Part shown: piece by piece, positions 50,253 to 59,223 of the stretch | Layout of the letters: every line of letters begins with the position of its first letter | Position numbering within the stretch: position 1 is the first letter of the stretch | From: Jeotgalibacillus sp. ET6 | GTDB lineage: Bacteria; Bacillota; Bacilli; Bacillales; Jeotgalibacillaceae | Assembly: GCF_029667115.1 (NCBI RefSeq) | Contig: NZ_JARUIU010000004.1 | Location: 413,361-477,360 of the forward strand | Length of the DNA stretch: 64,000 nt | Reading direction: 5' to 3' | Position numbers and translations under genes: made by a program | The notes under the pieces: generated by a model | Told to the model about the DNA's origin: nothing | Seen by the model: the letters and a program-made list of their open reading frames with translations, nothing else | Database searches by the model: none

Positions 50253-50531
50253 TTAGCATATGGACCTACTACCATTCGTTAGCTTACCACTCTGTGTATG
50301 AACATAATCAGTTCCACTCTCACAATTATCTTTATTTTCCCATCGAATCACATACTTATTCCATTCGCGGCTTATGGATATGATTTCAACTTTTCCGATG
50401 TCCACTGTACGATTTTCAATGATAATCTGTTTTGCTTCACTCTCAGAAATTTTCGGGTTTGAAAAGCCGGTGCATCCGCTCAATAGTGGGAGCGTAAAAA
50501 TAAAGATTATTAAAATAGCAGATCGTTTCAT
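50253..50531 (-). CDS. Small putative lipoprotein
   Basis: A 92-residue protein with a lipoprotein signal peptide: MKRSAI then a hydrophobic run and lipobox LLSGC (Cys at about 20). The mature part has a possible PepSY-like stretch (ISESEAKQIIIENR, then VDIGKVEII) and ends with two cysteines (DNCESG and RSIC) that could form a disulfide. The function is unknown. ATG 50531 follows TTGGAGGCGG. Attached to the outer face of the membrane. Confidence 0.7.
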   Translation of the reverse strand: MKRSAILIIFIFTLPLLSGCTGFSNPKISESEAKQIIIENRTVDIGKVEIISISREWNKYVIRWENKDNCESGTDYVHTQSGKLTNGSRSIC

Positions 50532-50651
50532 TAAATCCGCCTCCAACTTTTTTTAAATTAGACGGAGAACCTATTAATGCCGTTACATTTTTCTCCAATG
50601 AATGCAGGTTCATTGCTCCAGCTTTAAAAGGAAAATCGTCTGTCTGAAACG

Positions 50652-51239
50652 TTAGTTAAATTTCCCCTTCATCACATAAATAGCATCATACTGCTTTAAT
50701 AGAGCAGCATTTGCATCCGGGTCTTCAAAATAGCTTTCTGCTAAGGAACTCACAATATCATCATTGGAATAAGCAAAATACGATAAAATTATTTCGCCTT
50801 CAATTGGGAGGGTTTCTTCACCATACTCTGCTGAAATTCTAGATGAATCCTCAGGTGGCTCAACTGTGAAAGACGTACTTCCATTGCCATCCTCGTTGGT
50901 TACACTAAGGTTTATGGATAGAAGGCTTTTATCCGGATCTTCCAAATACACGTCATTAGAACTGAATATAATGGACCCTTCCTCACTAACAGAAACGATA
51001 ACGTTTGCAACGTTTTTAATTAACTCTCCATTTTCATATTCTTCAATCCATAGATTAAGTTCACTAAACTCGTCCCCAGCAGTGTAATCGAAGATAGAGT
51101 AATGGTTGGATGATGCAGACAAAATGGATTTTTCCCGGTCACTTAGTTCAGCTTTGCGCACCGTATTCATTTCATCTTCATTGCAGGCGTTTAAAAGGGG
51201 AATAGCAGCCAATAGCGAAATCAGCAATCGTTTTTTCAT
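50652..51239 (-). CDS. Putative lipoprotein, unknown function
   Basis: A 195-residue protein with signal peptide MKKRLLISLLAAIPLLNAC, lipobox Cys at residue 19. The mature part is acidic with beta-rich, repetitive hydrophobic/hydrophilic alternation; no known domain recognised. AGGAGG precedes the ATG. Similar in type (small, acidic, lipidated) to the lipoprotein gene at 57.4-57.8 kb, though I cannot show homology by eye. Confidence 0.65.
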   Translation of the reverse strand: MKKRLLISLLAAIPLLNACNEDEMNTVRKAELSDREKSILSASSNHYSIFDYTAGDEFSELNLWIEEYENGELIKNVANVIVSVSEEGSIIFSSNDVYLEDPDKSLLSINLSVTNEDGNGSTSFTVEPPEDSSRISAEYGEETLPIEGEIILSYFAYSNDDIVSSLAESYFEDPDANAALLKQYDAIYVMKGKFN

Positions 51240-51317
51240 AAAGTTCCTCCTATGACAATATATCCTTATATTATCATAGGAGGAAATTTTATGAATTGTA
51301 TAAATAAAATAAAAAAC

Positions 51318-51353
51318 CTCCGGATCCAGTCAAAGCATGACTAGTTCCGGAGG
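51318..51353 (-). terminator. Terminator of the MFS gene
   Basis: CCTCCGGA and TCCGGAGG with an inner CAGTCA/TGACT stem; on the minus strand the T-run TTTTTTATTTTATTT follows. Confidence 0.8.
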
Positions 51354-51359
51354 ACATGA

Positions 51360-52748
51360 TTAATAGGATTCGGCTTGCTTATCAGCCCTTTTGTACAGCA
51401 CGGAGAAAAATGCTGCAGTGAGAAGAGACAGCAGGCTTAAAACGATAAATAAATTGCTGTAAATAACATTCAGCCCGCTTTCAGATAGAAAATTAAAACG
51501 GGTTGTCACACCTTCAATTTCAAGCACCGCTCCAAAGATTGCGCTTGAAAAAGCACCGCCCATAAAGTTCAACAAATTAAACAGTCCGATTCCAACCCCG
51601 TTCTGCTCAGGGGAAAGGGTAGTGGTTAATAGGTCGGCTGTAGAGCTTTGAATTAACGGGAAACCAATATAGGCTACCAGCATGCACAATGAAATAATCC
51701 AGGCCACACTGCCCGCAAAAGTGGAAATGAGCAAACAGCCTGCTGCGATAAGAATCAGTGCAGTTTTTACGACTGGAACACCGCCTTTTTGGTCAATCAC
51801 CCGTCCGCCGTATTGACCGAGGATTCCGCTTATGATGGCGCCTGGAAAGAGCACCATTCCAATTCCAATCGTAGACAATGCATTTAAATCTCTCAGCATA
51901 ATCGGAATGACAAAGATCAGACCAAACAAACACGCAGTACCAAAAAAGCTTGAAAACACCGTAACGGTATAGCGCTTGTTTTTAAGAATAGAAGGCTGAA
52001 TAAAAGGTTCCTTTGCTTTCACTGTCCGCCAGATAAAAAGAGCAGCGAATAAAGCGAAAGCGAGTAATAATCGTGCATCAAACGTTGTAATAAAAAACAG
52101 CAGTGAAGCAGCTGTCAGCGCAACAAGAGCTGCACCGGGCAAATCCACAGAACCGTATTTTCTCTCTTCCTGCGGCAGCCATTTGCGGAATAACGGAATG
52201 GATAAAGCGGCAAGCATGGAAAATAGAAATAGATATCTCCAGCTGAATGCTCCGCCAATTATTCCGCCCAAAATAGGACCGACTCCTGAGGCAAAGGCAA
52301 CCGTTGACGCGACGTAGCCAAAAATTTTTCCTCTGCTGCTTGGCATAAAGCGGGAGGGAATAATAAAAGAAAGAGCGGGAATGCTCGCACCGCCCATGGC
52401 TTGAAGCATTCGTGCCAAAATTAGCACCTCAAAGCTTGGGGACACTAAGCCAAGAAAAGCTCCCAGGGAAAACAAAGCAATACCAAAAGTAAAAAGTGTA
52501 CGGATCGGAAATAAGTCTGCGAGTTTTCCGTACATTAAAGATCCGATCGCAAAAACTAAAATGTAGCCGGTCATCACCCAGCTGACCTGTGACGGGGATA
52601 AATCAAATTCCGCTGATATATCGGGAATCGCCACATTAAACATCGTGCCGTTCATGACGGTAAATGCTAATATTAAACAAACCAGGAATGTCAGTTTCTT
52701 CTTTTGGGAATCCGGCACTTCGTTTGTATGATTGAATTGATTTTTCAT
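51360..52748 (-). CDS. MFS transporter (multidrug or tetracycline-type efflux)
   Basis: A 462-residue major facilitator protein with 14 predicted helices. Motif A is seen as GKLADLFPIRTLF near residue 75 and a motif C-like GVGPILGGIIGG near residue 155. This length and helix number fit the drug:H+ antiporter-2 group (QacA, TetA(L)-like). The short tail is Lys/Glu-rich. Preceded by a promoter and followed by its own terminator, so it is monocistronic. Substrate not inferable. Confidence 0.87.
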   Translation of the reverse strand: MKNQFNHTNEVPDSQKKKLTFLVCLILAFTVMNGTMFNVAIPDISAEFDLSPSQVSWVMTGYILVFAIGSLMYGKLADLFPIRTLFTFGIALFSLGAFLGLVSPSFEVLILARMLQAMGGASIPALSFIIPSRFMPSSRGKIFGYVASTVAFASGVGPILGGIIGGAFSWRYLFLFSMLAALSIPLFRKWLPQEERKYGSVDLPGAALVALTAASLLFFITTFDARLLLAFALFAALFIWRTVKAKEPFIQPSILKNKRYTVTVFSSFFGTACLFGLIFVIPIMLRDLNALSTIGIGMVLFPGAIISGILGQYGGRVIDQKGGVPVVKTALILIAAGCLLISTFAGSVAWIISLCMLVAYIGFPLIQSSTADLLTTTLSPEQNGVGIGLFNLLNFMGGAFSSAIFGAVLEIEGVTTRFNFLSESGLNVIYSNLFIVLSLLSLLTAAFFSVLYKRADKQAESY

Positions 52749-52771
52749 AATAAACCGCCTTTTTAACTCGT

Positions 52772-52800
52772 ATAGTACTGTAAATTATTTCGATAGCCAA
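52772..52800 (-). promoter_or_regulatory. Predicted promoter of the MFS gene
   Basis: Minus strand TTGGCT, 17 bases, TACTAT, ending about 24 bp before the MFS start. Confidence 0.5.
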
Positions 52801-52887
52801 AATAATCATAAAGGGTTTTATGAAGGATGTAAAACGTATGACACCAAAAACGCCTAAGTAAAACAATTCAAAAAACGGGGTGAAGAA

Positions 52888-53364
52888 ATGGTGAAAAAAG
52901 CAAAAACAAATGCGATGAGGAAGCTCGATGCCCAGAAAATCCCTTACAGTATTCTAGAATATGAGATAGCAGACCATCTGCTTGATGGAGTATCGGTGGC
53001 GCAAAAAATCAACAGGCCGGCAGAAGCCGTTTACAAAACATTGGTTACCCAATCACCTGACAAGCAATACTACGTTTTTTTGGTTCCCGCTGAAAAGGAA
53101 CTTCATTTAAAAAAAGCAGCACGCACTGCAGGTGAGAAAAAACTGGAGATGATTCCGGCAAAAGAACTTTTAAAAGTGACAGGCTACATAAAAGGCGGTT
53201 GCTCACCTATTGGGATGAAAAAAAAGTTTCCAACCTTTGCAGCAAAGCCGGTTATTAAAGAGGACATAATGATTGTCAGTGCCGGGCAGATTGGGATGCA
53301 AATCGAATTGAAAGCTGAGGATCTTTTGGACATTACAGAAGCAAAGGAAGCAGACATTGTGTAA
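52888..53364 (+). CDS. ybaK: Cys-tRNA(Pro)/Cys-tRNA(Cys) deacylase YbaK/EbsC
   Basis: A 158-residue protein of the YbaK/ProX editing family, which removes cysteine wrongly attached to tRNA-Pro. The family surface is seen as VYKTLVTQ near residue 47, the GGCSPIGMKKK stretch near residue 108 and SAGQIGMQIEL near 130. GGGGTGAAG precedes the ATG. It stands alone with a spacer that holds the SigB promoter of the next gene. Confidence 0.9.
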   Translation: MVKKAKTNAMRKLDAQKIPYSILEYEIADHLLDGVSVAQKINRPAEAVYKTLVTQSPDKQYYVFLVPAEKELHLKKAARTAGEKKLEMIPAKELLKVTGYIKGGCSPIGMKKKFPTFAAKPVIKEDIMIVSAGQIGMQIELKAEDLLDITEAKEADIV

Positions 53365-53385
53365 AAAGCCTCTTCCAGGGGAAAG

Positions 53386-53410
53386 GTTTAACCAAAGGCA
53401 GAAAGGGTAT
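53386..53410 (+). promoter_or_regulatory. SigB-type promoter of the YflT-like stress gene
   Basis: GTTTAA, 13 bases, GGGTAT; both elements match the SigB consensus exactly. It lies 40 bp before the start codon. Confidence 0.8.
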
Positions 53411-53449
53411 TAATTCTTCTGTAGACGTAATTAGAGGAGGAGATAACAA

Positions 53450-53794
53450 ATGAGTTTATTTTACAAAGAATTTTCAAATGATGAAGAAGTGGTAAACGCA
53501 GTTAACTCCATTAAAACAAGAGGCGTAAATGAAGATACGATTTATGTCGTGACTCATGATGATGACCGTACAAAGCGTGTGGCTAATAATGCTGATGCAA
53601 ACACGGTTGGAGCATCTGACGTAGGCTTCGGAACGGCAGCGAAGAATGTTTTCCGTAAAAAAGGGGACGAGCTTCGTGCACAGTTTGAAAAGCTTGGATT
53701 TACACAAGCTGAAGCTGATACCCTTGAAGACAAGCTTGACCAAGGTAAAATTATTGTCGTTGTGAAGGATGCTCCTGCAGGTTTCACAATCTAA
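53450..53794 (+). CDS. General stress protein, YflT domain (GSP17M-like)
   Basis: A 114-residue soluble protein of the general stress protein 17M/YflT family: an EVVNAVNSIKTRGVNEDTIY start, VTHDDDRTKR, then FEKLGFTQAEADTLEDKL and GKIIVVVKD. The molecular function is unknown. A perfect SigB promoter (GTTTAA-13-GGGTAT) lies 40 bp upstream, so it should be induced by general stress. GAGGAGG precedes the ATG; own terminator follows. Confidence 0.87.
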   Translation: MSLFYKEFSNDEEVVNAVNSIKTRGVNEDTIYVVTHDDDRTKRVANNADANTVGASDVGFGTAAKNVFRKKGDELRAQFEKLGFTQAEADTLEDKLDQGKIIVVVKDAPAGFTI

Positions 53795-53805
53795 AAGACT
53801 AAGAT

Positions 53806-53844
53806 AAGCCCCGGATGAAAAGAAATTTTCATCCGGGGCTTTTG
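53806..53844 (+). terminator. Terminator after the stress gene
   Basis: AGCCCCGGATGAAAA pairs with TTTTCATCCGGGGCT around GAAA, followed by TTT. Confidence 0.9.
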
Positions 53845-53907
53845 TATGCAAACGAAAGCCTTTTTGATGGGAATTTCTGATAGGATATAAGTAAAACATA
53901 AGGGCTG

Positions 53908-54891
53908 ATGAATTTGAAAGAGGTCGTAGGAAAGTGTGCAGGATGTGGGGAAGATGTGGTATGCAGAGACGGCTTTTTTGAAGGAGAGATCGAGCGAGGT
54001 GCCTCCTTTTGTTTTACTTGTGGCAGACAGCTTCGAGCTGAGTTTACAGAGGAAGAAATGGGGAGTTTTATAGCCGGACTGAATAAAAATCCTGAACAGC
54101 ATACGGGCTACTTCGGAACAGAGGCAAAGGAAGTGATCGACACACTCAAGACTGATTTTTCAGATCTTGCATGTAAAGATTCCTTTGCTGTGTTAAAAGA
54201 AAATGGAAAGATCATCGCAGCCCTTGGAGCAGATTGGGACCAGGACTCAGCCACCGGTGAACTGTGGGGTCCCTACAGTCTCGCGTCTGGTGAACAATGG
54301 CAGAAGGATGCAAGCAGGCTTTGGAGAATCCTGCAGCACAAGATTAATCAAAATGGAACGTGGCACGGCTTTTATAATGTACAAAACCAGCAGGCCATTC
54401 AATGGATCAGCCTGTTAGGCGGAAAACTCAAAAGCCGGGAAGTCATTCTTCAGGTTCTACCTGAGGAATTAAAGCCAAGCGAAAAAGAAAGCGTAGAGGA
54501 GTTTACCGAATTATATACAGAAGAATTTAAGAGCTTGCATCTAAAGGTTTTTCCAGATAGCTATTTTTCCAGTGGTGATATTCTGAGCCGCAAAAACGAT
54601 CGCAATCGTTTATTTGTAATAGAGAAAAATCAGCGGCTGGCCGGGTATGTGTATGTAGAAGCAAACCCATCTCACAATGAAGGTTCCATTGAATACATTG
54701 CGGTGAACCCTGAATTCAGGGGAATGGGAATGGGTGAGGCTCTTTTAAAACGGGCAGCAGCATTTCTTTTTCAAGACATGAATGCGAAAGAAATCTCCAT
54801 TTGCGTCAATGCCGGGAATGAAGCGGCGATCCATTTGTATAAAAAAGTCGGCTTCAGCGAAAAGCACCGGCTTGAATTCTATAATTTTTAA
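53908..54891 (+). CDS. Zinc-ribbon-containing GNAT acetyltransferase
   Basis: A 327-residue protein. Residues 8-40 form a zinc-ribbon-like set (CAGC at 10-13, CFTC at 35-38). A central part of about 140 residues has the layout of a degenerate GNAT-like fold (IAALGADWDQDSATGELWGPY). The last 150 residues are a GNAT domain with the acetyl-CoA loop VNPEFRGMGMGEALL and C-terminal NAGNEAAIHLYKKVGF. The substrate cannot be told; a zinc ribbon suggests protein or nucleic acid contact. The ATG has TAAGGG upstream. Confidence 0.8.
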   Translation: MNLKEVVGKCAGCGEDVVCRDGFFEGEIERGASFCFTCGRQLRAEFTEEEMGSFIAGLNKNPEQHTGYFGTEAKEVIDTLKTDFSDLACKDSFAVLKENGKIIAALGADWDQDSATGELWGPYSLASGEQWQKDASRLWRILQHKINQNGTWHGFYNVQNQQAIQWISLLGGKLKSREVILQVLPEELKPSEKESVEEFTELYTEEFKSLHLKVFPDSYFSSGDILSRKNDRNRLFVIEKNQRLAGYVYVEANPSHNEGSIEYIAVNPEFRGMGMGEALLKRAAAFLFQDMNAKEISICVNAGNEAAIHLYKKVGFSEKHRLEFYNF

Positions 54892-54982
54892 AATAGAGAC
54901 AACATGATTATTTCTCCAAACAAAAAGTATGGTAAAGTGAGGCAATCGTTTTTAATATGTAAAGTTGAAAGAAGGAAGATAG

Positions 54983-55636
54983 ATGAAGCAGCATTATGGA
55001 GTAAGGTGGACTTTTTTTCTTACGGGTCTGGTTATTTTAGCGCTTGGAATTACGCTGACCATTAAAGGACAAAAGCTGGGCATCAGTCCATGGGATGTTC
55101 TGCATCTGGGTTTGTTTTGGCAGTTTGGCTTAACAGTAGGGACCTGGTCGATTATTATGGGGCTGTTAATTATTGCGGCAGTGGTTGTGATTACAAAAAA
55201 ACCACCGCGAATCGGTGCCATTTTAAATATGCTGCTCGTCGGACTATTCATCGACATTTTCAACTGGATCATTCCCGAGCCTGAATCATGGGCAGGAATC
55301 ATCGCCATCTTTTTACTCGGCATCGTCGTCATGGGCTGCGGAGTAGGAATCTATGTGTCTGCTAATCTTGGAGCGGGGCCAAGAGATTCGGTCATGATGT
55401 TAATTGTAGAAAAAACCGGCTGGAAAATCAGCAGGGTGCGAAGCGGAATTGAGCTCGTCGTCCTGGCAGCCGGTTTCAGCTTAGGGGGGCCAGTAGGTAT
55501 TGGCACGGTGGTTGCGGCCCTCTGTGTCGGTTCAGTTGTCCATCTTTCACTGCCGCAAAGTCAGATGCTGCTTGGCCGGTTAACTCAAGAGAATCACTCA
55601 GCAGACGAGCCGCGTTTTGCTGGGAGAAAAGGCTGA
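54983..55636 (+). CDS. YczE/YyaS/YitT-family membrane protein
   Basis: A 217-residue membrane protein with five or six helices, matching the YczE family: WTFFLTGLVILALGI, then KGQKLGISPWDVLHLGL, SANLGAGPRDSVMM and GIELVVLAAGFSLGG. B. subtilis YczE sits in the membrane and influences surfactin/antibiotic production; how is unknown. GAAAGAAGG precedes the ATG. No partner gene nearby. Confidence 0.83.
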   Translation: MKQHYGVRWTFFLTGLVILALGITLTIKGQKLGISPWDVLHLGLFWQFGLTVGTWSIIMGLLIIAAVVVITKKPPRIGAILNMLLVGLFIDIFNWIIPEPESWAGIIAIFLLGIVVMGCGVGIYVSANLGAGPRDSVMMLIVEKTGWKISRVRSGIELVVLAAGFSLGGPVGIGTVVAALCVGSVVHLSLPQSQMLLGRLTQENHSADEPRFAGRKG

Positions 55637-55746
55637 AACTTCAGCATCAAACAACAAAATGATTGCCGTATTATCCAAGCAATCCAGTTGGAATAATGAA
55701 TACACTTACTGTAGACTGAAGAAAATGTAATGTCAGGAGTGGTTCT

Positions 55747-56910
55747 GTGTACGATTTTATTCGGACGGATGAACAGCGCGCAATGGTTGAAGAGCTGAAG
55801 CGGCTGTTGCCCGCCTTTAAACAAAGAGAGCCGGAGTTAAGTAAACTTCATTCGGTGCCCACCGAAAATATAAAGGATCTTATTCATACAAACTATCATA
55901 CATTAACGGTTCCTGAAGAATTCGGAGGCCAGGGCAAGGGGCTATATGACTTTATTTTAGCGCAGGAAACGATTGCAGGTGGAAGTGGCGCTACCGCTCT
56001 ATCCATCGGTTGGCACGGAGGTGCTTTACTGGAATGGAGTGAACTTCGCCACTGGAAAGAAGACGCATTTTCCTGGCTTTTACCGAAAATTGCAGATGGA
56101 GCACTTATCAACACAGCAGCCACTGAAAAAGGAGCAGGAAGCCCAACCCGCGGTGCTTTGCCAAGGACAACAGCTGCTGAAAAAGAGGGTCACTGGGTGA
56201 TCAATGGGGAAAAATCCTTTACCTCTCTTGCACCGCTAATTGACTATTTTCTGGTTACCGCGACGATTGCCGGCACCGAAAATGTAGCGACCTTTATTGT
56301 TCCAGGCACTGCAGAAGGTGTTTCCATTAAAGAAACCTGGGACAGTGTAGGAATGCGGGGGACGGCAAGTCATGATCTTGTGATGCAGGAGGTAATCGTT
56401 CAGAAGAATCATTTACTGAAGGAACATGCCGCTTTTAAACGTGCTGCTTCACCGGGCTGGCTGCTTCATATACCTGCCTGCTACATTGGCATTGCCGGTG
56501 CAGCAAGAGAAGAAGCGGTGTCGTTTGCTGCGGGGTATGTCCCTGCCTCATTAGGAGAGCCAATCGGAAATCTTCCGACCATTCAACAGCAGATTGGGGA
56601 AATCGATATTGAACTGACGAGCGCCCGGCAAATTCTGTATCATGCAGCGCTGGCCTATGAAGAAGCAGCTGACAAAGAAGGGGTAAAGGACCTTCTTCAA
56701 TCTGCAAAAGTAACCATAACAAATTCAGCCATTTCAATAGTAGATAAAGCCATGCGGATTGTAGGGCCTTCAGGTATGTCAGCATCAAGTCCGATGCAGC
56801 GGTTTTACAACGACGTCAGAATGGGCATCCATAACCCGCCGATGGAAGACATGGTAAAAGCCTCTCTTGGCAGCGGGGCCATCAAATCCCATCAGGATCG
56901 TGATGTGTAA
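55747..56910 (+). CDS. Acyl-CoA dehydrogenase family protein
   Basis: A 387-residue flavoenzyme of the acyl-CoA dehydrogenase fold: N-terminal helical part, LTVPEEFGGQGKGLYDF (about 57-73), a mid beta domain with INGEKSFTSLAPLIDYFLV, DSVGMRGTASHDL, and a C-terminal helical domain with VGPSGMSASSPMQRFYNDVRMG. The usual catalytic Glu is not obvious; B. subtilis YdbM is of this type. GTG start with CAGGAG. It ends with its own terminator. Confidence 0.83.
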   Translation: MYDFIRTDEQRAMVEELKRLLPAFKQREPELSKLHSVPTENIKDLIHTNYHTLTVPEEFGGQGKGLYDFILAQETIAGGSGATALSIGWHGGALLEWSELRHWKEDAFSWLLPKIADGALINTAATEKGAGSPTRGALPRTTAAEKEGHWVINGEKSFTSLAPLIDYFLVTATIAGTENVATFIVPGTAEGVSIKETWDSVGMRGTASHDLVMQEVIVQKNHLLKEHAAFKRAASPGWLLHIPACYIGIAGAAREEAVSFAAGYVPASLGEPIGNLPTIQQQIGEIDIELTSARQILYHAALAYEEAADKEGVKDLLQSAKVTITNSAISIVDKAMRIVGPSGMSASSPMQRFYNDVRMGIHNPPMEDMVKASLGSGAIKSHQDRDV

Positions 56911-56951
56911 AGTGCAGGGAATTTAAAAAGCAAAATCATACGAAGATTAAC

Positions 56952-56990
56952 GGGCGCCTTCATCGACGGATGAAGGCGCCCATTATTTTT
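56952..56990 (+). terminator. Terminator after the acyl-CoA dehydrogenase gene
   Basis: GGGCGCCTTCAT and ATGAAGGCGCCC form a 12-bp stem, followed by ATTATTTTT. Confidence 0.88.
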
Positions 56991-57189
56991 CTTTAAAAGG
57001 CAGAAAGAGAAGTGCAAGAAAGCTCAACCAGTCTCTAGTAGCTTAAATTCCAAAAAAACTGAGCTGCTTCATTTATGTTTCCGAATCAATTCCAAGTCTG
57101 TTGAGCCCTGAGATCAGGCAAAGAAAATTGAAGTTTTTTCAATGGCAGCAGGAGTGGACATGATTGAATAAACGAAGGAAATTAAGACA

Positions 57190-57342
57190 TTATCTATTGG
57201 TAGTATGATGTGAGCGGAGCGGAATGCGGCGACTCCTGCAGGATATGACGGCAAGCTGAGCCTTTACAGGGCAACGCCCTGAAATGGCTCAGCCCTCTCT
57301 GCGGAAAGCTTCCGACTGAAGAGCAGCGAACCGGTCAAAAGC
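57190..57342 (+). repeat. Family A repeat, left end degraded
   Basis: GATGTGAGCGGAGCGGAATG, GACTCCTGCAGGATATGACG, GGCAAGCTGAGCCTTTACAG and GCGGAAAGCTTCCGACTG, then GCAGCGAACCGGTCAAAAGC. The right-end hairpin is missing. The rest of 56990-57394 holds no gene. Confidence 0.75.
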
Positions 57343-57393
57343 TTTTTATTATGTACATTAAGGTGGAAACATTCCTGGACTATACTCTAAAAG

Positions 57394-57828
57394 TTAATCT
57401 GTATTGCCAGAAGCAGTTTCAAAATAAGTCTCATCGCTATTATTGAAAATTCTAATCACATCGTAATCTTTATCGGGCTTCACTTCATAGTACAATTGAT
57501 TATCAATTGGGGATGAATAATCAGTCGTGGTATCGGTATCGTAGAAAAGGTTTAATGTGCTTCCATCTGCTTCTACTTTGAAATTAGTAAAGAACTCAGC
57601 CTCATCCCCCTGTTTAACGTTGAATCCATTTAAATAAACGATAATGGAATCATTCTCTTCATCGTTATATAGATGAACCCCGTTTTCATCCTTCACCATC
57701 GAAAAAAACGTCTGAACATCTTTTGTAAGTTCATTTTTTTCTTTAGCAGAATAGTTTAATTCCTCATTGTTATCACATGCATACAAAATTCCAACCGTTA
57801 TCAATATGAAACAAATTGGTTTTATCAA
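57394..57828 (-). CDS. Putative lipoprotein, unknown function
   Basis: Starting from TTG 57828 the product is 144 residues with a lipoprotein signal: LIKPICFIL, hydrophobic run, then lipobox ILYAC with Cys at about 18. AGGGGAG lies 4 bases upstream of this TTG, supporting it over the start at 57912. The mature part is acidic (DNNEELNYSAKEKNEL; FTNFKVEADGSTLNL) and ends near EVKPDKDYDVIRIF. No family recognised. Confidence 0.65.
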   Translation of the reverse strand: MIKPICFILITVGILYACDNNEELNYSAKEKNELTKDVQTFFSMVKDENGVHLYNDEENDSIIVYLNGFNVKQGDEAEFFTNFKVEADGSTLNLFYDTDTTTDYSSPIDNQLYYEVKPDKDYDVIRIFNNSDETYFETASGNTD

Positions 57829-58007
57829 TGTGCTCCCCTGACGTGATGAAAATATCAACAGCCGACCTGTATGTGTTTCGACAGACAGGATCACATTTCC
57901 TTTTTTCACCATTAAATAATAGTTAAGATTTCTAATAATTTAACAGCATAAAGCTTCCTGTAGCTCATATACATTTAGGTAGATTGAATGGTATGGAGGG
58001 ATGCAAT

Positions 58008-59105
58008 TTGACCGGAAAAATCCGTCATTATTTCGCGGGTGGCAATACTGCAAAAGGGTTTCACCATTTTTTTGACTCAAATTTTGCCTCACTCAATAGA
58101 TTATGGATTTTAAAAGGCGGACCTGGCACTGGAAAGTCAACACTTATGAAGCAGATTGGCCATATGTGGCTTGAAAAAGGATATGACGTAGAATGGATTC
58201 ATTGCTCATCAGATCCTGATTCCCTTGATGGCGTAATCATTCCTTCTCTGAAAGTTGGTTTAGTAGATGGAACAGCACCGCACATCGTTGAACCCACTGC
58301 ACCTGGCGCTAAAGAAGAATATGTGAACCTGGGCGAGGCATGGGAACGAAAAAAACTTGTTCAGCATCTTGAAGAAGTGGAACAATACAATAGAAAAATA
58401 GATGAATGCTATAAAGAGGCTTATTCAAGTTTTGCTGAGGCGCTGCTGATTCACGATGAATGGGAAGACATTTACATCGGAAATCTCGATCGAAAAGCAG
58501 CAAATCAACTTTCACAAAGCTATATAGACGATCTCTTTAGCGACGTCAGCCTGAATAAGAAGGCGGAGGTTAAACATCGGTTTCTGGGCGCTGCCACTTT
58601 TAAGGGAGCCGTCGATTATGTTCCGAACCTGACCTATGGACTTACGAAACGGTATTTTATCAAAGGAAGGCCGGGGACTGGGAAATCGACTTTCTTGAAA
58701 AAAGTGGCTAAAAAAGCCGAAAACCTGGGTCTTGATGTGGAGATTTACCATTGCGGGTTTGATCCTGAAAGTCTTGATATGGTGATTGTACGCGAGCTGG
58801 GGTTTGCGATTTTTGACAGCACCGCGCCGCATGAATACTTTCCCGAAAGAGACGGAGATGAAATTATAGACACATACGACAAAATGATTCGTAAAGGAAC
58901 AGATGAAGAATATGAACTCATAATTCAGGAGATTCGCAAGCGCTACACAGATAAAATGAAAGAAGGAACAGCCAGTTTGAAAAGAGCAAAGTACTTGCAT
59001 GATGAGCTGGAATCGATTTATATTCAAGCGATGAATTTTGAGCAAGTGGAAAAAATTCAGCAGTCCATCCATGAGCAGATATGTGAAATAGCTCAAACCC
59101 AATAG
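58008..59105 (+). CDS. Double P-loop ATPase, PRK06851-like
   Basis: A 365-residue protein with two homologous P-loop modules: KGGPGTGKST near residue 36 and KGRPGTGKST near 218. Each is followed by an HC pattern (EWIHCSSDPDSLDG; EIYHCGFDPESLDM) and a DSTAPH/DGTAPH box, which shows internal duplication. The family is known from Firmicutes and its role is not established. TTG 58008 is used because TATGGAGGG is at the right distance; TTG 57984 is not. Confidence 0.82.
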   Translation: MTGKIRHYFAGGNTAKGFHHFFDSNFASLNRLWILKGGPGTGKSTLMKQIGHMWLEKGYDVEWIHCSSDPDSLDGVIIPSLKVGLVDGTAPHIVEPTAPGAKEEYVNLGEAWERKKLVQHLEEVEQYNRKIDECYKEAYSSFAEALLIHDEWEDIYIGNLDRKAANQLSQSYIDDLFSDVSLNKKAEVKHRFLGAATFKGAVDYVPNLTYGLTKRYFIKGRPGTGKSTFLKKVAKKAENLGLDVEIYHCGFDPESLDMVIVRELGFAIFDSTAPHEYFPERDGDEIIDTYDKMIRKGTDEEYELIIQEIRKRYTDKMKEGTASLKRAKYLHDELESIYIQAMNFEQVEKIQQSIHEQICEIAQTQ

Positions 59106-59107
59106 CC

Positions 59108-59184
59108 TGTTTAGCGGAGAAGCGTCCGTCTGAAGCGCAGCGAAGGGGTCAAAAAGCCTGAGACAATTTTGTCTCAGGCTGTAT
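59108..59184 (+). repeat. Family A repeat, 3' fragment with terminator hairpin
   Basis: GCGGAGAAGCGTCCGTCTGA then GAAGGGGTCAAAAAGCCTGA and hairpin AGCCTGAGACAA/TTGTCTCAGGCT (59153-59180). It ends the PRK06851-like transcript and faces the convergent gene at 59224. Confidence 0.7.
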
Positions 59185-59223
59185 CTTTGTGCAAATTATT
59201 TTTTTCTGTTCCATGATTTTTGG

